27,356 nucleotides of DNA from Girardia tigrina (Eukaryota > Platyhelminthes > Tricladida > Dugesiidae). Of this stretch, positions 1-11,200 are shown one piece after another (within the stretch, counting starts at the first letter, position 1; every line of letters begins with the position of its first letter). A program made the translations under genes and the position numbers. Location of the stretch: contig MQRK01232369.1 in assembly GCA_001938485.1 (NCBI GenBank), positions 1 through 27,356 of the forward strand, written 5' to 3'. The notes beneath the pieces are model-generated. The model saw only the letters and a list, made by a program, of their open reading frames with translations, was not told the DNA's origin and searched no databases.

Positions 1-461
1 GTATTTGATTGATTGACCCTTATTATTCAGCACATCATTGATTCTTTTTGGCATACTGTGGACCAATTTTTGACACAATTCTGGAGTAATTTCAGTACAC
101 CAGACGCCTTCAATGACTTTCTTCAAATTCTCAAAACTTGTTGGGCGGTGGGCAGCAACCTTGGCCTTCATAATATGCCACAAATTTTCCAAAGGATTCA
201 ATTCTGGACTATTTCCTGGCCATGGTGAGAGGATTTCGATACCTTGACTTGCTAACCAGCGTTTGACTAAGACTGCTTGGTGGCAAGGAGCACCATCATG
301 CATGAATATTTTTGTTCCTCGAATATTCATCATGGGTTGTAGCCTTCCTTTCAACACATTTAAATAATTTTCACTTCTCATGGTGGTGTTTGGAGGCAAG
401 AATAATGTGTGCACTTAATGTGTAGAAAATGTGAAAGTCAACAGACTTTTGTCCACAGCTG
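1..461 (-). mobile_element. Tc1-like DNA transposon, internally deleted, runs off left edge
   Basis: On the - strand a frame stays open from an ATG at 379-381 to base 1 and encodes the C-terminal half of a Tc1 transposase. Visible motifs are FMHDGAPCH (second catalytic Asp), then SPWPGNSPELNPLENLW carrying the third catalytic Glu about 35 residues later, then a helical tail. The DNA-binding N-terminus is missing. About 30 bases upstream of the ATG lies a terminal-repeat-like block (about 410-461) ending in CAGCTG next to a TA at 462-463, as expected for Tc1 insertion. The terminal repeat joined directly to the catalytic half means an internal deletion removed the start of the gene. The element continues beyond the window. 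It could not make a working transposase unless the missing part is supplied elsewhere. Confidence 0.8.
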
Positions 462-463
462 TA

Positions 464-3400
464 CATCAACTTGATTTTTTAAATCACTGAAGTTTTGGTG
501 CCGCAAAATTTAACAGAAAATATTTTCACGTAACACGCAACGAAAATAAAAAGATTGATTATTTTGAATAAAAAGATTGTTACGTGCGATGAAAAGTGGA
601 GTATTTATAACAATAGATAGAGTAAACAATGGAGTAGACGAGATGAGTCACCATTAACTTTCCTCAATGCCGATCTTCAATAGAAGAAATTCATGCTCCT
701 TATTTGTAGATGACAAAATATCATTGATCAAAATTTATTATTATTTATCTCATCGAATACAATTTCCATTTCACTCTTTTTTGTTTAAAAAACGGTAGAA
801 ATTTCTGTTTAACCTAGCAATATTTATTCCGCAACATATTTTAGTAAATTAAACCAATATTTGCCATAACTTATACGTACTATTGTGAATGTAAGTAGCG
901 TTCATGCCACTTTCATTATCAATAAATTCATAGTTCACCAACAAAATTTTATTAATATCACAATTTGAACTTTTCAAACAAATTTTCGATAATTAACAAT
1001 TTCATTTCGCCCCGTCTTTAATTAGTTTCTTCATAATTTTTTATCCTACTTCAAATTTTATCAATTTAATTTTTTTTTAAATTTTTATTTAATCAAGCTT
1101 TTTATTCCTTTTAAAATAAAATATATTACACATAAAATTAATTTATTCCATTTCTAATAAAATCTAATTAATTGATAAAAAAAACTATTTAACTTAAAAA
1201 TAATTTATTAAATTCTATAACATATTTTTGAACTTTTTATTTAATCAAACATTTTTATTATTTTTAAAATGCGTTTATAAAAATATATTACAATTAAAAT
1301 TAATTTTTCCATTTATATAAACATCTAATTTTAAAATTAATTTGTAAAAAAACTATTTAATTTCTTAAAAATACTTTAGTAGTAGCTTGATACTATAAAT
1401 TTACGCAATAACTTTTATTTATTTTATTATTTCTTTTAAAGTTCTTATTTTAAAATTTCTACTGAATATATCAACTTTTAGATTTTTTAGATTTTAAACT
1501 CTGTTTTGGTCTTATAAAATTATTCACTTTTTCAAAATTTTAAATTAAGAATTATGAATTATTCGGCAAATCGAAAATTTCCACTAACTCCTCATAGTTA
1601 ATATCTAAATCTTATACTAACGTGCAAGTCATAAAAGATGATCTGAAATAACGCGGTAAAGTATAATTTTATAATTAATCGAAAACAATTTCAACTTCAA
1701 AGTTGATTTTACTAAATAAATGGTATCGATTATTTTTAATGGTGTACATTTTGGTACAGCTCTTGTAAGGAATGAGGCTTTTCAGATCTGAATATTCATG
1801 TAATGTAGGATTGTCGTTCATTGTTTGATCTAAAAAAAATCAGATACAACATGAACTGACCAGTAAAATGAGTTCAAACTCGTCTTTACTCACTTAAGTG
1901 GTTCTATTATGACTATGCTTCTCACTAATATAAAATCACATTATTTGTATTTAACGTCACTTCGCAAGCTTAAATAACATTTATCTGGTCTCAATAATGA
2001 ATCCAACAACATTTTTAACTATTATAATGTCAATTTAATTACAAGCGATATAAATATCGATGCTTTTTACTTTAATACTCGGAAACAAATCGTGTTTTAA
2101 TAAATCAAAACGATAATTTGAAAAATAATTTTTTATTAATGTTGTTAAGAAATATAAATTATCATATATTGGTTAATTGCATTTGAAATTAATATATTAT
2201 GACCTGCTTACGCAGGGAATACGTATCTGGAAATGCCAAAATATTGACATAATACCGAGTGCTAACTTAACCTGATCTTTAAAATCTGAAGAAATTTGAA
2301 CTTTAAGTGTTGTGAATATAGTATGAATATGAATTAAATAGATTTTGAACACCCGCTATAAAGAACACGGATAGAAGAAATAACAGTTAAGTAACAAATT
2401 ATTAAGTAATAATTTTTAAAAACTTTCGATTTTAAAATTCCAATAACGTTTTCCGGCCGGCCATAAATGTTCAGTAAATCATTTCTGAAATATATAGTGA
2501 TCCAATATATTATATCAGTGCTGTTGGAGTTTTAGAATGATAAACACGTAGTGTCTTAAGATTAAAGTCTTCATTGGAGTGGATTATTTTTGTGTGGATT
2601 ATTTTCGAATAGTGTTTATTTTATATTTTTTTGAGTTTTTGACAAAATATAAAATTGTAAATTGTAGTGACCTTCCTTATATTATATAAATATGAAAATT
2701 AAATAAAAAAAAAGATTTAAAAAAATTGATTTAAATAAAGATTGTTTTTAAAATTGTAATTACAGTTTATTTGGAATAAATATTTATTATTGTTCTGTGG
2801 AATCTTTATTAAAAGTGGAGATATCCAAAGAAAAAAGAATCCTCCATATAAATTAAAAATTATTTCAAAATAAGTATGGAAATTTTAATGTTCCTTATTT
2901 CAACATAATGATAAATTTTCTATATTTTTAACTTTAGAACAATGATAACTTTAATTATTTATATATGCAAAATAATGATTAATTTAATTATATTTGGAAT
3001 TCGAAATAATGATAAATATTTCATGTAAATATTTTTCGAAAAATCAGATATTAAAATACATTCTTAATTTATCAATTTAGAGCAATGCATGCTTACGAGA
3101 GTTTTGTTAATGATTGTTCTAAAGGCAAATCAAATTGTAATATTAATAAAATGTCGGCAAACATTAATGTTCTTAATAGTCGTTACCTCCAAAAATCCTG
3201 CTCATATCTCTGCTCTCCCAATATAATCTCATTTAGTAATCATTGAACACTAATTATGGAGATTAATTCTCTATTTTGTTAATTGATTTTGATTTTGACA
3301 AATGCATCAGCACTTACTGTTTCTCGAGTAATGTGTTTTATTTCATCAATCTGAACTTGTTTAAAATATTCTTGCTTTTCCATTATTGTTACTTGACTTA

Positions 3401-5007
3401 ATGGACTTCATTGTCAATCTTGATCATATTCCGCAATTATATTGTACTTGAAGCGGGTAATTCCTGTCGCGAAAACGATTGTGGTTATAGTTGCTGTTAG
3501 TTTGAGTTTTTCATTATTTTTGTTAGAAATGTATGTATTGCTGATAGCGATACTAGTTTTACTTTCACGTGCATCTTATCTTCTGAGTATTCATTCTTTC
3601 GTTTCCATCGAAATACTTTTCTTCTGGCTTTATCTTTTTTTCTTTGAAATCAAATTAGTAATTGTATTAATACTAAAAGGTTTTGTTCAATAGACTCACA
3701 ACAAATCAATGCTTATTAATAACATACTGTTAATTATAAAAAAGGACTTAAATGAGAAATAATAAATAATTACCAGAAATATAAAATCTCATTTACGGTT
3801 AATAACTTTAAATTGAAAAAAAACGCTTTAAATGGGGTAGTGTTTAGGGGAGTCTTACTGTACATACATTTAGTGATGTGTCTTGAAGTTTTATTTCAAA
3901 GTAGACTCTATATACAGAATATTATTGACCATAATACACTACATAGAAAACTATTATTTAATTTAAGGATTTTGAATCATTCAGAAATTAGAAGTACTCT
4001 TCAAATAATTAGACCGTGCTCAATGATTGATTTTGGAGAGAATATTAGAATATTAGACTGTTCAAGAGAAATAAGTCATTTCAGTCCACTAAAAAATCTA
4101 GTCTCTCTTACAAATGAATTTATAAATTCTTTGCCGTAAATTATAAAACAGTCTTATGCATTGTAAAATATTATGAGAATTACTTTTTTTCACGTGTGAA
4201 AGATCTTGTTACACTAAATAATACATTGTTTATATTGCATGTGGAAGAAAGAATTCAAGGTTACGTTGTTTAAAGTTTCAAGCCTGTTGCGGCTGGGAGA
4301 CGAAACATACAGGATTAAGTTTTTTTAAAGCGTCAATCACGTTTGGAATAATATTTTATATGAAAAGACCTTAAACCATTTGGATTGCTTGGTTGACTTT
4401 AAAATGTTAAAGAAAAATAATGAAATATTGATTCGTTGTTGAAGAAACAATCCATAAGAACTTTTATTGGAGTAATCAAATTCCAGATTCATTGTCATTA
4501 TATTCAACACTGAACCCTTGTCGGATAAAGTACGAAAACTAATAGAATAACCCGATTGTTTCATGTTCTGCATCAAGAAGATACACTATCGGCATTGTTA
4601 CCAGTTAAATCTCCAGGTTTCAAATCAGAACTCATAATTTCAACTAATAGAATATATTTGTTATTTACAATCTTTTTTGAATCTTTAAACTAGTTAAAAA
4701 TTTATCACAATTTAACCTATGTTCCATCTGAATCTACATTTTTGTCTAACCGATAGCTTGGTGGTCTACATACAATTAGTAATTTAATTACATCTACTAT
4801 CTTATTTTTTATGAACTAAAAAGTGAGACTTCCTAACATTGTATGAGTTATTATTTAATAAATTACAAAAGGGAATTGAAATGAATCATTAAATTTGATA
4901 CGTTCTTTTTAATTTGTATTAGTTTTTTGTCTGTTAAGAATATGTTTAAATATAAATATAATATTTTTATTTAATTATCATTGATATTAAATTGATAATT
5001 TTATCAG
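464..5007. other. AT-rich non-coding stretch, upstream or 5' intron of the FAM193-like gene
   Basis: No recognisable gene or transposon was found here. Open frames at 3442-3693 and 3813-4139 are AT-rich, start weakly and match no family I know. A short frame around 3090-3230 has more balanced composition and could be an exon, but its best donor does not match the phase of the next exon. A CCGGCCGGCC palindrome lies at about 2454-2463. The missing first exon(s) of the FAM193-like gene should be here or further left. Confidence 0.5.
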
Positions 5008-5253
5008 GAAACTAGTTTTCTCTTTTTACACGACTTGTCTTTCGATCTTATCAATCGAGCTCACTTTAAAATTCATCTTTATGATGATTGTAAAGATATT
5101 CAAAATTTAATTGATGTTGGTCATTTTAACGTCGAGGCGGGACAAATATTTGACGCTCAAACACCAGATAAAGATAAAGAAAGAATCAAATCAATGTTTT
5201 TAGAAATGAAATCCGATTTCGAAACCTTCTCCAAATGGAAAGACGTTCAAAAA
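5008..5253 (+). CDS. FAM193-like gene, first recognised exon
   Basis: The acceptor is TTTTATCAG|GAA at 5007/5008 and the donor is CAAAAA|GTTATT at 5253/5254. It encodes 82 codons, including HLYDDCKDIQNL and HFNVEAGQIFDAQTP, with many charged residues and predicted helical character. No initiator ATG lies at the start, so at least one exon precedes it. It ends in phase 0 and the next intron is only 58 nt. Confidence 0.65.
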
Positions 5254-8200
5254 GTTATTTCTTATGTAATTTAGAAGAATTACTATTCATTCGATTCTTT
5301 ATTATTTACAGAAAATTGAAATTATTTTAAAAAATTCTTTTGAAGTCGGAAAATCTTTGCTCAAACATATTCACTCATACATTAGTATTTTAGATAATAG
5401 AAAACCCGATTACAAAAAGTAATGTTTTTTTTCAATTTTATTACATTTTCTTTTCTTAAAATCCTTTTTTTGATTTTTCTATGTTGAATTGTTTGTGAAC
5501 TGGAAATTTTTTTCAGAGATTTTGATATTTACCGCACCTCAGATGAAAGTAAAACAAATTCTTTCAAAGAAATTACCACAAATAATTCAAACACCCAAAC
5601 TCATAACTTCTCAAAAAAACCGATAATTAATACCAAATTCATTGAATGCGGTTTCAAATCACATGAATCCGAAAATTGTGATTTCGATACATCAACATCC
5701 ATCGTATACCAATGTTCAAGGAACCTACCGAATTCTAGTCTCGGAATGACAATGAATTGTCAGAGTATTTATAAATCATTAGCAAGTGTCAAAGCGCCGA
5801 GTTTGTCTCGTTCGTCATCTTCCACAAATAGTAAAGGATATAATTCATGTGCTTCCACTTCTTCATTTGAAGACAGCAGTGATGGGGAAGATGGAGATAG
5901 GGAGGATGCTAAGATTATGTATAATATAAAACGGGAAAGGAATGCTTGTGATTCGATTTCAAGTAATTTACATGATAATTCGGTAAACGAAGAAACAAAA
6001 CCCCCAACACCGGTTTCTTTTAACGGGGACGAAGATTGTGAACTTAAATTCGATGACACTGGGGAAGAAATTCAGAAAAGGTTTTTTTAGTTTTATTCTA
6101 TGATGATTAATTTTATTGTATTTTTTCTCACATCAATGTTTGACTGAAATTTAATTGTTTATTAATTAGCGATAAGGTCGTGGCGCCCAATTTTTCATTA
6201 CTTCATAAATCTTAACCATGACTTACATAATCATTTACACGTAAAGTTGCATTATATCATTGGGATTTTTAATTACAATCAATTTCATTCTCCTATTGTT
6301 TCGTTTTTGTATTGCTCGTTTATTTTTCGTCATTTTTCAAAAATGCTGGGTGCAAACAAAAAAGCAAGGCTTACACCATTGGGGATAAACTTGAAATTCT
6401 TACGAGGGTGAAGAATGGTGAAAGTCAGGTGTCAATTGTTCTTCAAATGGGTTTTCTTAAATAAGGAAATCGTATTTTTTCCCCGCAAAATCTACTTTGG
6501 GGGATGGATAAAAGATGAAGAGAAGAGGCGTGAATTGTTGTACAGTGTTGATGAAATTGATGGACTCAGTAGCATTGCGAAGTATAAAAAATTGGATAAC
6601 GCTTTGTTTACATCAGTTTGTCCAACAGAGGGATCCCGAACAATTCTCAGATCGCAAGCGAAAAAGATGATAAACATTTCAATGAAGACACTACGCTTAC
6701 TACTAGTAATGGTTGGTTATCGCGCTTTTAGAAAGAATATGGAATTTCAAATGCAACTGTATGGAGTGAGGAACGATCAGCACATAACGACTAAGTAAGT
6801 AAAACAATACTACAAACTGGTGAGTATAGTGAACATCAAATCTATAACTGCTATGAAACGGCATTGTACTTTAAATTACTGCTGTAAGGATCACTCACAA
6901 TCAAAGGATTTGGTTTTCCCATCAAAGAATTCAAGAAACCTAAGAATAGAGTAACAGTGCTGTTTTCATCACATCAATATGAGCAACCTTCCTCTTGATT
7001 ATGACAGTAGTAAAAGTTACTGGATAATTTCAAAGATCTTCGGAAATTGATTTCATCACAAATTTGTTCCTGAGTTCGGAAATATTTAAAATGTAAAGGT
7101 TTGGAACAAAGTGCTTTATTGATTATGGAACATTGTCCTGCTAATCCTTATCCAGAACTGCTTCAGTCCAATAACGGAAAAATCAAAACCATGTTTCTAC
7201 CTAAAAACACAACATCAAAAATAAAACCGTTAGATCAAGAAATAATTTACTGTTTTGAATCAAACTTTAGTCGTAAATTGATCAATACCTTGTTGTCGAT
7301 TGAAAAATCAGTACTAAAATCGAGAATTCTCAAAGACATGATGTAAAATGGTGATTTCGCGGGGATGCTGTTTCATCAAAGGTGCTTTTAATTTTCTACT
7401 TCATGAGGTCTGCGATCAAGAACTACCAAATTTTATTTTCAGGCCTTTATTTTCGATGGTCTTCAACCATCTCTCAGCCAGTTGCTCGATTCCACGGGTA
7501 TACAACTCTGTCTTTTTGGAAACACGGAAATCGCGGCAACCTGGTTCAATCTCTTCTACTGAATCGAACTACCGTTCTTTGAGAAAATGCGCCATGGTTC
7601 AAAAGAGGTGATAGTGGCTGGGGGCAAGGTCGGGGCAGTAGCCAGCAGCGATCCCCTGCAGCTCTTGCACTTTACCACGAGTTAAACGTGCAGTGTGTGC
7701 CGGAGCATTGTCTTGTTGTAGAAGAACTCGGTTACGATTGACCAATGCCGGGTATCGCTCACAGAGAATGGCGTAGACTCTGTCCAGCTGCTGACTCTCT
7801 CCACAATTAGCTTGAAGTGGATCACCTCTTCGAAATTTCACCATACACAGAGCATAACTTTACAATCGAAGCGTCTTTATTTAATCACGGGTTGGTCGGG
7901 CATACCAGGATAGAGCCACCAATTCTCCTTCTTGAGATTATGGAAAAATATCCACTTTTCATCCTCTGTCATGATCCTTCTGAAGAAGAGCATGTCATGG
8001 GGGTGAGTAAGCATTTCTTTGCAGAGATCATGTCGTTGTTGTGCTTTAGTGGCTGTCAGTTCGTGAGGAATTTGTCGACACCGTCTATTGACAAGGCCAA
8101 GCTGATGAAGATGACATTGAATAGTGTGTTGTGAAAGACCAAGCTCTGCTGATAATCTCCGCGTGCTGGTGCGGGTCTCCTCCTCCACAGCTTGAAGTAG

Positions 8201-11200
8201 ACTGTCTTCATCAACAACAGATGGTCGCCCAAATTTGTCTTTCAAATTGACGTCACTACTTGAGGAACGCTTGAACCACAATTGTGACACACGAATACTG
8301 ACCGTACATTCACCTTCTTATTCACATATTTCCCGGACTGCAGCAGCTGCGTTGAAGCCTTTTTTCCAGTAATGTCGCATAAGGACTCGAATTTCGTATC
8401 TTTCGCTCTCCATAATCTGATAAGAATACACAAGCAAACCTTTAATGAGTAAACCAACACTACAAGGAGATTCGTCATGCAATACCATAATAAATAATAT
8501 AAAAATCAATAATGCCAAAATAGAATATTCATATAAAATAACTGTCACAATTTAAGGCGTAGAAAAACGAAAAGAAATTTTGAATCACCCTAGTAAAGTT
8601 TCAAAATTACTCTATTTTCACCTCTAACTGTATTTAGTTTTTATATTAAGATTTGTAAAATCCTAATTAAATCAATAAACTTAAAAAAACTGGTTTTCAT
8701 GTGATGTGAAATTTTTGAAATGATATCGAATACATAGCGAGTGCATAACCTTGATTACAGTCACAATCCAAGTATAAAAATTCAATAATCAAACATATGT
8801 TATGATAACGAAGTTTAATTTTGTTAACTAATTAACTCTCTTATTTGAATATTTTTTATCTTTCCTTTTTCACGCGTAAATTAGGGATTCCGATCCTGGA
8901 CAACATTGTGATTCTTGAAGCAATTATTGGGAGAAGGGGATTTAGATTCGTGCTTCACGACGCCCATATTTAGTCCCCGATACGATCCAGTAATGTCAGT
9001 TATAATTACAATCATTACATTTCTAATTAATAATAATTTACTCTGCATTTCTGTGACAAAACTATTTTCCTCCTGAAACATTTTTAAAATCAAAACAATT
9101 AGCCTAATAAAAATCTAAATTTGTTTGTAGTTTCGTGTTGAGCGCAATTTATTGATAACCAATTTAGTTTGTGAAAATTCGTTACGTTATTGTACGTATT
9201 CTATTCTCTTTGATTTAATACGGCCTGATTTATTTAATGGCTTTTCTAATTTTATTTTCTTGGATTCTTTCAATTTTTCTTATCAATTTGGAACAATTTA
9301 AAATACTATGTAGTCAAATTTATAATATTTTAGTACCTCTAGATACAACCCTTATATGTTCTTTGAAATATTCTTTGTAAATAAACATTGTATATTTTAA
9401 TGTTATTATAAATAGAAGCCAATTATAATATTTTATCGAGGAAGTTTCTTTTGCTTGTTTCAATGTGGCAGATGGATTAAAATAATATTTTATAGTAGCA
9501 GTCATATTGAATCCTACATCGTATATAAGTTCAAAAGTTATCTATTTGTATGATTTATATCTGTTCAAGTATTCATTACGTTAGGAAACTACCAAATTAA
9601 TTTAATCAATTGATTTTATTAAAAAAAATTAACACTCAAACGTGTTGGTAATCGAAATTTGAAAGTGTAAACTAGAATTATTACATTCTTTATATTATCT
9701 TTGATTTTTTTGATTTCTATACTTTTTTTTCCTATATCGAATTTTCCAGATCGTACGAGCCGCCAATAAATAAAATATCATTGGATTTTTAGTAAACACG
9801 ATTTAGTTTACTTTTTATCCATAATCGATTTTTTTGATCAGAATTAATAATGATCCTTCCTTAGGTTCACCTACGAAACCTTTTTACGACTTTTACTTCC
9901 TCTAAATGATCAAGTTTAATTGTCTTTTCGCAGTCATAGAAATGTTACTATTTCTTAGACTAGAATCCAACAATCTCACTAAACCATTCAATCGGTAGTA
10001 GCGACGGGTGGTGTGTAAAAATGGCAGGGACGTAATCAGCACAAGTTAGTGACTTGTACTTACTAGGAATTCCTCGTTCAAGTGGGATAATTTCAATCCA
10101 CTATTCCTGACACGACAGTGTTTCAGCAGGTTTCTCGGCCATTTCTAGCTAGGAATAAAACTCGCTGTTATTGCCACTGTAGTATATATATATACTAGAA
10201 AAATACCAGTCATATATGACGCGTGAGCTGAATTTTCGACTTTGAAAGTTTCTGTTTTAATTTTTAAATTGTAATTATTATACTTTATTATTAATTGTTT
10301 CGAATTCTGTGTTTTAATAAATCGGCTTCCAACGCCTTTCGGCAAAGGAGCTGTACAGGAGCTGTCTCGATGCGGACTATGCAGAGCTATCTCAACTTTA
10401 CGTGGATTCACTCACTTTTCCTCCAATATTTCTCATTTTATCGGTATGTATAAGGTCATAGTAAAATTTGAGCTTGACCTGCAAATCGTGAATCAGATGA
10501 TAACGAAATTTTGCAAATTTAACCTAAATTGATTTTTAGAAATATAATTAGTAAATAAGTGATAGAAATCGCGATTCATCAAATAAATTAATATTTTAAT
10601 AGTATTTTCATAAAAATTTTCACGAAATTCCGTGTAGGAATCATTCAAATCATCATTATTCGAAATCGGTGTTAACTTAACCATTAAACAACCTTTACGG
10701 TTTCCGATCGATTTCATCACTTTCCAGGCGTCTTTCGGCGAAGGCGCTGTAGCGACAGAATTGTATTGATGCGGGCTATTCAGATTGACCACGTCCGCTT
10801 CCTCCGCAATTTTGCATATTATTTGTTGATACTATTTCTTAATAACGAAAATTTGTAGTTTCTATAAAATCGATTTTAAGCAAAATAATTAGTGAATAAG
10901 TGATAAAATTCATTATTTATCAAATAAATTAGTATTTTATTGATAATTTCATAAAAAATTCACGAAATTCCGATAGGAATGGTCAAAATCGCCATTATTC
11001 GAAATCGGTGTTAAGTTAATCATTTAACGACTTGTATGGTTTTCGATCGATTTCATCGCCTTCCGGGCATCTTTCGGTAGAGGCGCAATACCGACAAAAT
11101 TGTATTGATGCGGACTATCCAGATTAACCACGATCTTAAATGGATTCACTCTCGTTCGTCCCCAATTTTCCATTGAAAAGCGTGACCGACAAACAAACAA

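Noticed and set aside
3442-3693. Hydrophobic open frame resembling membrane segments
   Set aside because: T-rich DNA always yields Leu/Ile/Phe-rich frames. There is no proper start and no known family.
3813-4139. 108-codon open frame on the + strand
   Set aside because: No family resemblance, AT-rich codons and no splice or promoter context. It may be part of an unrecognised repeat, but I cannot support a gene.
4337-4620. Minus-strand frames that look partly coding
   Set aside because: Different frames would be needed within a short distance and nothing is recognisable.
5769-6059. Minus-strand 96-codon frame
   Set aside because: It is the antisense shadow of the Ser-rich third exon of the FAM193-like gene.
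9320-9505. Minus-strand frame as a partner exon for 8881-9072
   Set aside because: Its possible donor (AG|GTACTA, phase 1) does not fit the phase of the downstream acceptor, and joining them gives a stop at once.
9843-10141. Functional 18S rRNA gene
   Set aside because: Only the last ~300 nt are present and several near-universal bases are changed or missing.
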